This document shows positions 11,107-24,245 of a stretch of DNA of 64,000 nt, piece after piece. The DNA comes from Lunularia cruciata. Taxonomy: Eukaryota; Streptophyta; Marchantiopsida; Lunulariales; Lunulariaceae. Where the stretch lies: assembly GCA_948567375.1 (NCBI GenBank), contig OX419757.1:18786001-18850000 (forward strand), given 5' to 3'. Every line of letters begins with the position of its first letter. Position 1 is the first letter of the stretch. The position numbers and the translations under genes were made by a program. The notes below the pieces were generated by a model, which was given only the letters and a program-made list of their open reading frames with translations, was not told the DNA's origin and made no database searches.

Positions 11107-12660
11107 GCGTGTCAAAGTAATATTATCTGGTAGGTGAAATCTATTGTCTAGTCTCCATTCAATAGGGGACGTTCGCTAACGAGCGCATGACCAGGGTAAG
11201 AGCTTGGATTAAGTTTTAGCATATAAGAGTTTGTTTGGTGGAGGATTTTTCAATAAATCCTTCCAGAGAAACCGAGGAAGCTTATACCTTTTCCTGTTCT
11301 CATGATATCAATCAGAGTCAGTCGATTTTGCAGTCTACCGCGAGTATGAGTCACGGCTTCAAGCGCTCAGGAAAATGGAGATCCACTTGACTCTCCAATG
11401 AAGAGAATTCGGAGATGGCACTTGACTCAACCACTGCCCATTGTAGCTTGCTCACAGGTCTGGTGCACTGATCTTTCCGCCGGCCATCAGAGCAATGTGC
11501 TTAAAAGCAGTGGTACACTCGTGGCCTCTCTGGGCTATTGAAGTGATTGAAACTGCTACAGATCGTTATTGCGGGCGGTGAAGCTTGTATCCATCTGGCC
11601 ATTCAGATATCACGTTAGTACTTGGGAACCTCCGGTGGCAGCCGTGGAATCTGTTGCTGCATGATATCGTTTCTGCAATCTACCTTGAGGCTGTTTGTAT
11701 TGACAAACTAAAGAAGAAAACATGCAATTAGATTGAATATTGTCAGCGAGCAGCAAAGTTTCCGAGACCCCCCTGCGTACCGCACCCTGGCTGGTTTTTT
11801 GTCGATCATATGTGAAAACTAGTTTGTCGAAAACTCATACCACTCTGTCTAGTATCTTATCTCCAGACACTACTAGACCACTCTTTCAAGCTAATGAAAA
11901 TGGCATGAAGATTCACTAAATATAGAACATGTGACAAGTTTCCTCTATGGATGCCACCAGTATAATCTGGGATCTGGACTAGCAGTGCTTCGATGTCATT
12001 CATCTTATTACTCTGTGTTTCCCAGGTACTTTTTGCATTTTGTTAGACTTTTTTTTTCTCGCTTCATACTGTCTGTTTCGATGCTATGTGGTGTATATAC
12101 CTTAGGACTCCGAAGCAGTAAGAGTTTGCTTGTCTTTTAAAATGTTGTCATATATTGTTAAGAATAAAATAGAACACACTGAGTGTATCAGTGTATGATG
12201 ACTATGGAAATATGAACAGTCAATGCTGCATACGCCCGTTGAGTCGGATGCCCAGAAGAAATATTCTCTGCGTACGGAAATTCAAACCGTTAGTGAGAGG
12301 GTGTCATGGGAAAGAGTTTATGGTCGCCTTTAGTCATCATATCTGCAATTTTGTTGAATCAGAGGACAGCTGCGCAGAACTTGTCATTCTTGATTGATTT
12401 CCTTATAGCAGCCTTGTTCACAGATACTAAAATGATATTTGACTGAATTTTGACTTCCGTCTCAGGAGTTCCCTCTTAAAGAGCTTTGAGAAGTTAATGG
12501 ATGCTGCATCAATATCTTATTCCTGGGCGTTAATTATCCAAGCTAGCAAGCTAACATTGTCCAAGCAGGCAGTGGAAAGCTGGTTAACTCGGTATCAATT
12601 TCGCGTCATCATAGCTCAGATTTGAAGGACTGAAAACTAACTCAAGTTCAATTCAGATTA
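11107..12660. other. Sequence downstream of the 78-aa gene, nothing recognised
   Basis: Probably holds the 3' UTR of the 78-aa gene; an AATAAAAT word occurs near 12163. The open frames at 11931-12140 and 12191-12397 show no domain and no convincing splice context. Confidence 0.4.
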
Positions 12661-12664
12661 TTAT

Positions 12665-13195
12665 TCAGATATGTCATTCTGCACTAGATGCCTGTGTCCA
12701 TTCCAGCGCATAGGTTTTGTTGCATCTGTCATCGTTGTTTTCTCGGATATCTTCTTGAAGTTTGAGAGTCTCTTGTGCTAAGTCCCGATTCTCGAGCTTT
12801 TGATTCTTCCACCTTGTCTTTCTCTTTCTTACTTTTTTCAAAAGCCTTCTGCGTTGCCCTACTGGGATCAAGACTTCCCTCATGCTCTCTGCTCTGTCCT
12901 ATTACAGCGCTTGAACAATCCGCGCGTGTTCCTCCAAGGTTCATCTTGAATTCCGTATCAAGACACTAAGCTCCTCTTGTGAAGCAGGTCATCTCCTATT
13001 GAAGACCAGGGTTTTAAGCTAGCTGAAACTCACACATCGTATCGTTTCGCAAGAGTTCAGCGGAAGGTTCTGTTGCTTTATTGCATTCATTAAAATTTTC
13101 CTTATCCTGGGCAACTTTTTCAAGTGGACCTTGCAACCTCCTCACTCCTTACCCTGTAGCAAGTCCCTGCTCCTCCTTCCAATTCTCCTCCATTT
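12665..13195 (-). pseudogene. Possible decayed coiled-coil gene
   Basis: On the minus strand, open pieces in changing frames read like a coiled coil: EKVAQDKENFNECNKA near 13110, SQEELSVLIRNSR and LEEHARIVQAL near 12960-12900, KAFEKSKKEKDKVEE near 12840, and KLENRDLAQETLKLQEDIRE near 12760. They are separated by stops and apparent frameshifts. I cannot name the parent protein. Part of this strand is purine-rich, which alone produces Lys/Glu-rich translations, so the call is weak. Confidence 0.3.
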
Positions 13196-13446
13196 TTGCT
13201 CATGTCAAATTTACATCCTGTTCAGGTGCGTACTAAAAAACCCTCTTTCCCTCTAATCTCCGTTTGAGTATCACACCCCTTTCCACTTATCTATACGTCC
13301 CTTGTTGAACAGTGGCCGTCTTCTAATTTCGACCAAGTTGTACCGCCTTCACACACTCGTATAAATGTCCTTTCGATAATACACCGATCTGTAGTATTTC
13401 TTTCTTCTCATATGTCGCTATCATACGCACATCTCAAACAAGCTGT

Positions 13447-13492
13447 GGACACCGCTTGTTCCCTCCGCTTGAGGGAATAAGCGGAGGTGTCC
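13447..13492. repeat. Strong imperfect hairpin, about 19 bp stem
   Basis: Left arm GGACACCGCTTGTTCCCTC pairs with right arm GAGGGAATAAGCGGAGGTGTCC across the 5-base loop CGCTT. Only one 3-base bulge and one G:T pair interrupt it. The stem is shorter than most plant microRNA precursors. It could be a small foldback repeat or a structured RNA element. Confidence 0.6.
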
Positions 13493-16400
13493 CCATTGCT
13501 GAGGATACTGGCAGGGATGATTATCACTTTACTACAGTACACTTCACCTGTAGTTCTTGACTGTGAATATGTGAAAGTTAAACACCCAATATCTGTCGGA
13601 ACTCTTGGGGCCTTATACTTCTCCATTATCATTTCTCTTTTATGTTATATCATTTTCCGCATGGATCTTTACTACTCTAAGAGATTCCTGATGTAGTAAC
13701 ACTTCGAGGAAGTCCGATAAGATCATCTGTAGATGAGTCCAGCAGCAGGGTCTGCATAAAACTAGTGAGGATAATACTTGTTTATATGTAAACAAACACT
13801 GTATAGTCTCACTCAATAAGACCTTAAGACTTTTGTTTGGTGCCTCTCCCGTCTTCTTTGGCCCATCAAAATCATCTTGATTTAGAACTCTCTATCACAC
13901 CAATCACCGAGTTTTTCTCTTAACATATCTTCTTTAATGGGAGAATTATGTAAGTACAGTAACAGGAAGATATTGGTTATCATGGACAGAAGTGGAGGTG
14001 AAGGTCTCCCGTTTGGTGATAGAAAACGCCTCGGGAATTGGAAAGAACATCAAGAGATGGCAACCACCGCATTAGAGAACAGTGGATGGCTATGAGTACC
14101 GAATTCGGTCCCGACCAATCTATCTCGCGTGTCACCTGTCTAAGGGTAGTCACGAAGATGATCACTGTGTTAAACTAAATGGAACAGATGTGACCATCAT
14201 TTTGTAACATTGTGTTTTGACTGGAATTCTTAATAGCATATGAACTTCTTAAACTCCCAATAGCGATGCTAAATGAACTACTGAAAATCTACTTTTTCTA
14301 ATCTAGATGCGATTCTTCCATACACTTACCGTGTACACCAAATGAGATTAAATAGTACCGGACGCCAACTAAAGTCATTGGTCCTTATTAGCAACAACAT
14401 GATCCTTAACAACTAAGAAACAAATCGAATTTTGGTTTGCACGGGCAACGCACATGGTGTTATCCTCCAGCTCTAGAAGGAATACCCTATCATTTCTAAT
14501 TTGCGTGCCTAAACTTCCCTGACCCGACTATACGAATAAAATGAAAGTTATAATCTCTTATCTGAAATGGAATGTTCTTATAGGTCTCCACTTGAATATC
14601 TACTTCAATCGCACAACTATCTGAACAGTCCCGTCATCCGATTCTCAACTGATTCCACAAAGAACTGAAAGGTTGTTCCGTCCATTAAGTCCTTGCCAAT
14701 TTCAAACAGAACACTCACTTCAGGTGTTTTTTCTTTCCACTTCGTTTCCATTTATACTTATAAGTTGGGTGGCCATGGGCCACTTTGCGATTTATGAATT
14801 ACCAAGGTCTTGTTGTAAAGCTTTATATTTTGAAGGAAAAAAAATTCACGTCCAAGCTATTTATTTTGGATGCATATATCTATCAACATTCTATGCTTTT
14901 TAGAATACATATATTAGCGAATGGATATTATTATTATTATTATTATTACTGTCATTAAGAAGTTTACAGGTTTTGAACACATAGTTAAGTTGATAAAACT
15001 TTTGAATTTCTGTAAACTTCGATCTTGCCCACGAAAAAATAAAGTATCACAAAGATATTACATGGACTGGACTGAAGTTTGCAGAAAGTTGACATATTAA
15101 AAAATTCGATCAATACTGGAGTCCTGGAATGAAATTCTCGTTTTATACAGGCACACCCCACTATCCATCGAAAATCATCATACATCCGGTGATCATGGGT
15201 GATCATGTCATTGTATTAATATAGATTAATATAGATTTAATATTCACTGAATGCTTAGATTATATGTAGTTCTACAGATGATAATCTCATTCTATACACT
15301 CGTACATCCAGTATTCATTGTTTGTTATTCATTGGAGATTATCATAATTGTACACCCAATGTTCATTTGAATGTTGAGCAGTCTAAACTAGTCGACACTA
15401 CTGTCAATTAACAAACATAATAACGACCTCGTCCTATGTAGCATCCGACATTCAATGACACCTCAACAGTATGGATCTATTTGTCAGGAAGAATTTACAC
15501 ACGTGACCTGATTACTTTAAGATCTCTCCACCAAGGTTACCACAACCTCGTGTCATCATGCACAAGATACTCGGCGAGAAGCTTCATTAGTCTTAAATTA
15601 TAAGCACGAAGAGCTGTTCATGCAATCTGATACTCTCATTGGAAGCTTCGATAACTTTTGAGTTCTTGGCCGCTGGAAGTCTTAGTTCCCAATCACATGA
15701 CGCTGTACGTGGCTCAAAAAGTGGCGGCAAAATGAATGGTCAAACTCCTAATATTCCACTTGCACACATTCCAAGTCTTCAAATTTGTCAAGGACATTAG
15801 TTAGTTGAAGCAATTCCTGGACATCTAAGAGTAAGCAACACTGGAGAGAATCATGCGAAACTTCAGTAACTAGGAACTTTTGGTCTGGATACCAAAAAGT
15901 GGTCTGAATATATTTCCCAATTCTAGGGTTTCTAGTTGCTCTACCACACGAGTAGATGCGAGGAGATGCGCAGACAGACGGTTCTGCATTCCTGATGATA
16001 CAGGCATGGGCACGGTCCAATACTCCGAACTAGGGTACAACGTCAGAATAACGTGGAGCTCTCGTCAGCCGTTTCCACAACGCGCAAACGCTGCTAGCGG
16101 AACCTTTCACAAAATTAAGTTATCGCCTGCGAACTATGCTCTGAAAGTCGTTCGCTGACATACCTAGGATGGAACTGCAGACAGCTTTCAAAACCCATGA
16201 GACTTGGGACTTAGGACGGTACGGATACGTTTAACGTTCCAAGAGGAAAAAGTATAATTACGTCAAAATCAAGATGGAAAAGGCGAACCAAGAGATGAGG
16301 ACTCACGCAAAGATACTGCCCAGAATTCGGGACGAGTAGAACTGCATGGGCTTTTGAAGGCAATGACAAATCTAGAGATGGCCACTTCTCTCGGGCTAGA

Positions 16401-17462
16401 ACTCCAGAAATACGAAATGACCCTCGTGCTCAGGAGGCTTTCCTCATCTCAACATCTGGAGCTATTTCTTACATCCAAAGAAACCAACGGGGTAGTCCTA
16501 GAGCAATCACGTACCAGATAAAGAGCACGAGATCAATATGTGAGTGGAGTGTAGCCTTTGCAGGATGTCCCGCTGGGGAAACAGTCCAGGAAAGTTGATT
16601 GGAACACGCACGACACTCAATAATTTGAGAATTGGGACGAAGACATATTTGCGATCCAATCAATCCCAACAGTTGTTCCAGCAGAAGGGCCCTAAGAATA
16701 ATCACTACATACAGCGCACCCACTGAGGTGGGCACGGATAGGATCAAGGATTTCCCAATATAACATCACGCCTTCCCTTCACTACTCAACCTGCTGGGAA
16801 ATGTTTGGAGCACTCCTAGCTTATCCCCCAGCCTTCATAAGGAAAACACCACTGTATCCGGCATGATCTTCAGCGGTCAATGTCGGCCAAGCAGTGCATC
16901 TGGGATCACATTGAAAAAATTTCCGCCATCAGACAGCTTCCTTGAGACCGAGTTCCGACGGCTGAGATGTGAGACCTGCACACTAACTCCGGAGCTGTAT
17001 GCTGGCAACACCTAAGGAGAATGTTACCCTCTAAAAGTTGCCCTCAAGAGCTTGCGTTGAATGCTCAGGCATACCTTAGTCCTGTCGGTCAACGAATCAA
17101 ATTGGGACATGTGTACCCGTTATAGCACCAAGACATCTGGACATATCCATCGACAGCTGAGGTATTGTTAAGGTATCCCTGTACACACTTATATCATACA
17201 TCTTGTTGTGAAAGTAGCAGGTGTTTTTTGACGAATTTCTCATTATCAGAAACTAGATGAGATAATCATCACAGTTACGACCGGCTTCGACGTCGTGAGC
17301 ACAACAAGAACTACGACTTGAATGGCACACAATTTGCTATTCAATCACCATTTCCAGTCAATGTGTGCGGCATACCCGTTCTAGACTTGGTCTAGACCTC
17401 GAAAGGGCGAGAACCGTGTCTCGAATAATCAGACCAGTAAATAAAGGAAGGTCTCCAGGACT
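13493..17462. other. Intergenic stretch downstream of MKP1, no gene recognised
   Basis: About 4 kb of mixed composition. Short open frames (for example 13487-13696 and 13408-13632 on opposite strands, 15880-16158, 16469-16747) overlap in conflicting frames and show no domain. A short ATT microsatellite lies at 14926-14948. The part next to 17463 should contain the 3' UTR of the phosphatase gene. Confidence 0.5.
14926..14948. repeat. (ATT)n microsatellite
   Basis: About 7.5 uninterrupted units of ATT. Confidence 0.85.
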
Positions 17463-20400
17463 TCAACCATTTTTGAAATTCTCCCAAAATTCCTCCGGCT
17501 CTGAACCTTCCTTTACGACCTATAGAGATATGACATTTTAGTGGTTAGTATACATACAGGCTTGTCGGAAGAAAAGACCCGCACAGCTCCTTACAACACA
17601 GGGCAATGGGGGAGTGCAGTACTTCTCTACCTCTTGAATCAGGCAAATCTTCCGTATGAAACGTGCATGCTGTAGAGAAATACACTGGTGATGAACTAAT
17701 TCAAGATCATAAGAGCTGGTAATCTGCTTCAAACATCTCCCACAGCTAGAAGGAGAGAAACCGAAGACACGCAAATCCTTACCATGATGGGTGTGTCTTT
17801 CGGTAGCCTCATTTGCTCAAGAAAGTCATTGCCTATTTGTTGACTATCAAGCTCTTGGATCTCATGTGGATTTTCCATTGCTGCATCCGAAGTCTCCCCG
17901 CTGTCTGCTCTAGAATTTCTTCCAACCCAGACATAAACCTGACTCACTAAATCGCTTCCTCTTTGATTTTTATCCCGGGTTCCTCGTAGGACCCAGAGGA
18001 TAAATGCTGCCCTCGAATCCAAGTCATCAGTATCAAACATATCGATTTTCTCCATCCTCGGCCACTCAAACAACTTCGCCGAGCCTCCCTCCTCTCCAGC
18101 TGCCAAGGCGTGACATGAAGAGCCTTCCCAGGAGAGATTGGACTGATTCCTCGAGAAAGAGTGCGAACTTCGGGGTTCTGGTGGTAATGGGGTATAATAT
18201 GGGGTATCACTATCCTCGCAATCAAAGTACTCATCTGAGAAACTCCTTTGTTGCTTGGACCTCGACGATTCACTCTGCGCGGAAGGCTCATCGCCCTGAG
18301 ATGAGTTAACAGCCCCGTCCACCGTAGTTGCACTTAATCTATCGGGAACATCCACTCTATTTTGTAAGGTTCCATTTACATTTAAGAAGTCCGCAGATAC
18401 TTGACCCCTTACGACGCTAATAGGGGGTAGTTTAGGCTTTCTTGAAGTTCCCCTAGGGGTTGTGGGTGGATCGTCAACTAATGCTGGCAACCGGAGAGAA
18501 GGAGAAATACCTCCTCTGCGCTGGGCCAACGACAGTGGCTGGGACGAGGATGGGAGAGGCTGGGAGAAAGGTTTAGGTTCAACTTCTCCAGGTGACTGAT
18601 TCATAGGAATTGGAGGACATGTATTCGATGCAGGAGAAGGAGAGGAGCAGGCAGGGGGGGACCAACTTAACGAAGAGCCTGACGGTATACGTGACAAAGA
18701 GGGGGAAGGGAAAGGAGATTGGGAACTTGACACTGGGGAAGGGAAACGAGAAGAGGCAGAAGAAACTGATTCTTGAGAAAAGAGAGACGAGTTAGAGCAA
18801 AGAGAAGGATCAGGAGAGGTGGCGGGGCTCGCCGACTGAAGGCTCTCGTCCTGCGATCGGGCCTCGGAGCTCATTCGATCTTCACTTGCTTCGGAAATTT
18901 CAATAACCTCAGGTTTCTTCAGCTGCCTTTCCTGGAAAGAACCATTAGGTTTACCTCTTGGTCCCGAGAAAAATCTACAACGCAAGCGGCTCCAGCCAGT
19001 GTCTTTCGGTGGCACCTGCGTGGTAGCTCCTCCTGGTACAGGGGGAGCTGCTACTATCCCTTGTTTTGCTTTGCGAAAAAGCTCAAAATCGTTGTCATAA
19101 GCTTCTACAAGTTTCAAAGCCGTACCTGCTCCTCCATTGCCACATTCTCCACTGCCCGCGCCGTCATTTCCATTCCCAGCTCCTGCAAGCGCTGTCATAC
19201 AACTATCAAGTTTGGTCTTGTCAGACTCCTGGGTTGGGCCACCTCTTCGAAGAGCGTCCCAGAACTCAGGGGGCTCGCTACCCTCGCGAACGGGGACTAT
19301 AGCACCCTGGGCTCTTTCGTAGCGCACCACTTGAAAAGCTGCACCTTGTGCGGCTTCAAACAATCCCGGCTCGCACGTTTTTCCTTGCCAGACGAAGATG
19401 TAGTTGGGAACATGGACAACGAATGCTCCCCTGGAGTCCAGGGCTGAAACTCCAGGGTTATTCACTGTTCGAGGCACCAAATGCAAAGGATCGTATGGTG
19501 AATGAGGAGAGATTCGGTACATCCTCAAGACAGAGTTCGGACTCACAGGGGCAGCATGCACTCTCTTCTGCGCTTGCAAAAGCTGACATGCGAAACCCAT
19601 GTTGGGATTAGTCACCCCCCTAGCAGCCTTCACATCTTGAAAGGCGTCCTCAAAGCTCTGACCCTCTCTCCACATTAGATAGGCAATGACCAGCGACGTG
19701 GAACGCGATACTCCTTGGTAGCAGTGCACAAACACTCGGCCGCCTTGCTCTCTGACTTCTTCAAAGTAATCGAACACGTCGTACAATATGCTTGTGATGT
19801 CCTCGCAAGGACTGTCTTGCAGCCAGAGAGTCAAGTAGCTTAGATCTTCGGGAAAATATTCTTGACACATAAATCCCACACAATTTAGAACGTGCGTGAT
19901 TTTGTTGAGTCGGAGAGTTTCTCTATTCCTAGCGACGGCATCGCTGCCAAGATATATGTGCTCCGCTACGCGCGAGCACTCTTTGTCAAAGAAAGCAAAT
20001 TTATCTCGCTTAAGCTTTAATTCAGAGCTTTCCGATTGATCTCGATTTCGTTGTACCGCTCCCATATCGAGCTTCATATCCAGGCCATTCTTAATCCCCC
20101 TGTTCTCCCGCCTTCGGCCCGGCGTGCTAGGTGGTGTCCAGGCACCACCGTCCTCAAAGCCACCCCTGGACCACTCCTCCAAGCTTCTGCGAGTAATAGC
20201 GAGTGGTTGCAACGGTGGCAGAGATGGCCGCGCCTTGCAACTCTGCTGCGGGCGAGGAGTCAAGGGAAAGGGCAGAGGAGTCGGCTTCTCTATGTCATTT
20301 CCGTAAGGCTGGGGTGGTCGAGGACTGCGCCCGACGGGGCTAGGAGGAGCGGAGTGCGAATTCCAAACTGTAGGTTTCCAAGCCTTGTTACTACCAGCGA

Positions 20401-20548
20401 TGAATCGACCCTCCTCTCCAACTTCTGTCTCTTCCGAAGACATTACTTTCAGTCTATCTGTATCTACATTACCGAACTCCCTCCCTTCTCCTGTTGCATT
20501 CCCTGCTCCAATTATAGCCATCGTATCTCCAACATCCTCATGGTTCAT
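17463..20548 (-). CDS. MKP1: MKP1-type dual-specificity MAP kinase phosphatase
   Basis: Exons are 20548-17783 and 17519-17463, joined in phase 0 across a 263-bp intron (ATG|GTAAGG ... CTATAG|GTC); product about 940 residues. A conserved N-terminal block (SLPPLQPLAITRRSLEEW, about 109-126) precedes the DSP domain (about 185-335), which has general acid Asp245 (LQDSP) and catalytic loop HCYQGVSRS, Cys276 and Arg282. A gelsolin-like region follows (about 340-430), then a long Ser/Pro-rich linker and a second gelsolin-like region at the C terminus (from KLFEWPRMEKIDMFD). The second exon (VVKEGSEPEEFWENF) repeats a motif of the first gelsolin region (VREGSEPPEFWDAL), which supports the splice. Plant MKP1 removes phosphate from stress MAPKs such as MPK3/MPK6. 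Arabidopsis MKP1 is shorter (about 780); the linker is expanded here. An upstream coding exon at 20644-20680 is possible. Confidence 0.93.
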
Positions 20549-20643
20549 CAGAGGAGAAAGCTCTCGCCCTCTTCGCCAGTAGGAACGCTATTTCCATTCA
20601 CTAGTCGATTGACAGGTTCAGATGCATGATAAAAAGGTCTTAC

Positions 20644-20680
20644 CTGCGGCCCAATCACGGTCTTCGTTCCCTCGAGCCAT
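20644..20680 (-). other. MKP1: Possible upstream coding exon of MKP1
   Basis: The minus strand has ATG at 20680, an open frame MARGNEDRDWAA and a good donor (GCAG|GTAAGA) at 20644. Its phase would join the main frame only through a weak acceptor (GAAGAG) near 20571, giving an intron of only about 70 bp. It may instead be an untranslated first exon. The main frame has an in-frame stop shortly upstream of the 20548 ATG, so coding cannot simply run through. Confidence 0.35.
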
Positions 20681-21980
20681 ACTACTAGTTTCCACACAAA
20701 TACCGTTGACAACTACTGTTATTATGATGCCCTAAAAAGTCCCTCACTACCACTCCACATGTGCTGCTACTGGACAATGATTCTTCCGTCTGCGCCTGGC
20801 TCTCGCTCCTTCTTCACTCCTGGCGTCTCCAGCCGGGACGCTCTTCCAGGGCGGCCTCGTCAATGGGCGAGAGCTCCCACCCACCACCACACAATGGCGA
20901 TCTTCGCCCCGGCGGCAAAGCAGAAATTTAACCCTCTTCAACTCAAACATCCCCAACATAAACTCTTCACACCCTTCCTCACTATCCGCGGCACCACCAC
21001 ACCACTCAAACTTAGGCTACCTCAATCACACAATTTGATCCGTCTCAATTTCCAGTCTCTTCCTCTTTCTTCCCCACACTCGCCTTCACTTGCACCCAAT
21101 CTCATCACTATCGAGCTTTCTCCCCAAGGGATACTCCAACGTCAACGTCATACTCAGTGCGACACAACGACTACTCCTTGCCTCCTGACTATACTCCTCC
21201 CTCCTGCTTCTCTTCTCCTTCTTCTACTTTTTTCCTCCCACGTCCTCCTCTATTCCTCTGCTATTTCCTCTTCTTTCCACCCCGGAACTCCTCGTCTCCT
21301 GTGCTTTCATGCGATCCAGTATCTCGTACATACACTTAGACTGTCTTCCTCTCAGAGACTAAGTTCTTTGCTTCCTTCGACCTTTTGCCTTTGCAGCCCT
21401 ACTACTTCTACACCGAGCAAGAAGAAGACAGACGACAGAAAGCGATGTGAGGGTCTGGAGTAGACAAAGGACTGAAGGAAGGAGGAAGGACTCAAGGAAA
21501 AAGCGAAGCGGAGATCGAGCAAAGAAGAAGACAGGGAACGGGAGGGGCGACGAGAAGAGAAAAAACCCACAGCGAACCGAACCGAACCACGGCGCACGGC
21601 CCACCCGCTCGCTCGATCGCCTCCTTAGTTCCCCCCGGTCGTCGTTACCCGCGCGGACTGGAGCACAGACCTTCAGATTATCGCTCAACGACCTTTACTT
21701 CCATCAACCGGCGCGCTGCAACGGCCCGGCCTTCATGTCTCCATACCACACACACATCATTATCATCATCTCTCTTATGTCCGTAGGAAGCCATGTGGAG
21801 GGGAGGGGCTGCCTGCGAGTGATATACGGGAGAAATGGTCAAAGAGGATGGCTCCCTCCCCTGATCTGATGAATCCGGCAGTGCGGGGATGGTCAAAGAC
21901 GACTGCATGCTCCACTTCGTGACCTGATCGATGAGAGCAGCATTGTTCGTCGGACCGATAAAACCGAGTCAACTTAATTC
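20681..21980 (-). promoter_or_regulatory. MKP1 leader and promoter region, purine-rich
   Basis: Read towards MKP1, 20750-21560 is strongly GA-rich (CT-rich on the plus strand), as in many plant 5' leaders, and 21560-21980 is GC-richer. I could not place a TATA box or start site. The long plus-strand open frame here (20759-21463) is a by-product of the CT-rich composition. Confidence 0.45.
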
Positions 21981-24245
21981 ATCCCACGGTCATACTGCCC
22001 AGTTACAATAGATGATGGCCGTCCAACATGGAAGTACAGTAGATTTTCTCATTTCTCACGACATGTTTTGTCTGTTACTCTCCAGATCTAGGACTGGACA
22101 CCATTGTCGCTACCGTGTGGTGTCCATTTTGGAGGACCACCTTGTCCATGTATCCTCCATATCCGCTGCTATATTAAGATAGAAAAACTGCAAGCCTTTT
22201 CCCACCAAATTGCTTGTGAGGTTTTTTCCCCATTGCATATAGTTTATCTCACGGTCTCAACTCAAGAATGAGAACCCCTTCACATTACTAGAATATCGTA
22301 CTCTGCAATCTTTTAGTTCGCAAGAAGATCTCTAGTTCTAATATTGTTGCTAAGTCAAAAGCAAGATCCCATGTCTCTTCATTTCACCTAGTCAGTAAGC
22401 TGGTAAGCTGAGAAGGGATACTAGTTAAGTTTCTGTATGAATTGGGGGGTCTCAGATTTAAAGTTGACAAATATTTACTAACATTTAGTGACATTCATCA
22501 AATTAAAAAGGTACGGCTACCTATAGCGAGAATTGATAAGTAATGCTGGAATTTATTAGGGTTTACCAAATTTCATGCAAATTCAATGTTCAATTTTAAG
22601 ACAAATGGATTTATAGATAACCCGGTAACCCACGAGTCGTTTTAAATTGTCCATAAAATTTTCAATGTGTAGAATTTTACCCATGTATTCAATGTGCATG
22701 GTCCATACGATTTTAAGAAATTGTATGAAAAACTATTACACGCTGTTTATTTACACCATAAAAGCTAAATCTAAATCCAAATCTAAAACACCCTATTGAG
22801 TTAGTCAATGAACCACGATGATGACTTTCTTGTAATTGTTAGAATTGTTTTTTTACTTTTATCCAAATTTTATTTAATTTCAGAAACAGTAAATGATTCA
22901 ATATCTAATATTCATTTATAATTTTATTTATGATAAATTTTGCTTAATTAATTATGAGTGTTTCAATATATATCATGTTATAGACATTAATTATAATTTA
23001 TAAATAATTATTTTAAGTTTAAAATTATCTATAAATATTTTATGGATGAGGATCTTATAGTAAAAAAATTAAATCTTCAAAGTGACATTGGTTTTGTTCG
23101 ACTTGATCTCACCGAAAGAAAGTTTTTCTAGGGGCAAATGCACCACATGTAACACTATAATTGGAACACCATTATACTATATCTAGAGCATTGAGTGGCC
23201 CAATCCATAAGAGAGCAATCACTCTAGGTGATACTTCTTTAGATGTTCTAGTAGTTTCTAGATCTTACGACTTGCATAACTTGGATATCTTAGGAGTGGT
23301 AGAGTAAATTTCTCATATCTATACTATTGAGGCCTAGCTCTATTTTACATCTTTTGTCTCTCCCTTGTATAGATTGATGGATTGATACGTCTTCCTATCT
23401 TTCATGTGTTCTATATGGTCCCTTTTCCTCTCATATACTATATCCCATTAGAAAGGCCATATTTTATTTCAGAAATTCTAAATGATTGAGGATCTAATAA
23501 CAATTTTAAATTTGGTCTGTCACAAGTTGTGAACACTCATATACAAGTATCATGATTTGATTAGAAAAGAGGATTTTATTGTGGCAGATGTGATTTTAAG
23601 AATCATAGTAAACTGGTTATTTTATTTTTTCACTAGTGAAGTGCAATTGACAACAATAGACTAATAATGATAGTTTAGTTAGGATTGACAAGGGGACCAA
23701 TATTGCAAGGGCTGTAGTATGAGACAATTCTACCTTGGGGTTAAATTTGGATTTGAGGTAGGGATTGAGTTTGGAGTTGAGTTTATAATTATGATCAAAT
23801 GTGATATTAGACTATTAAGGCAATTGACTTTGAGATTAATATCTTGTGGAAAATGATCTCCAATTTCTATTAATAGATTTTATAAATCTTTATTCTCATG
23901 TTTTACTTTCTTATTTCTCTTTACTCTCTATTTTTCATTTTACTTTTGTTGCATTTATTTATTTTCTTAAACTTCATTCTCATTTTTGTTTGTTTGTTTG
24001 TGATTGGAGATTTTGGGATGAATTCTTAGGATGTTATCTAGAGTTATCACAAACATACTCCTCATCTTGTACACCATACTCCTACACCTAGAAGATTGCT
24101 ATAGATGATACTCCTCATTTGAATCCATACTCCTTACATCCAATTTGTAACCCAACCTCATTAACAACTCTTCCAATCTACACCCAAGATGCTTAAGAGT
24201 CTCCTCTATCTTACTCTTGTAAACTTTGCCCTTAATAATGTGATC
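21981..24245. other. AT-rich intergenic DNA
   Basis: No gene or LTR boundary recognised. The sequence becomes steadily more AT-rich to the right, and open frames are short and without domains. Confidence 0.5.

Noticed and set aside
17947-20306. Open frames of 60-224 codons on both strands within 17947-20306
   Set aside because: They overlap the MKP1 coding exon in other frames. Low stop density comes from the codon content of the real gene.
20759-21463. 234-codon plus-strand open frame upstream of MKP1
   Set aside because: Leu/Ser/Pro/Thr repeats reflect CT-rich DNA, which is the GA-rich leader of MKP1 read backwards. No domain and no splice or start context.
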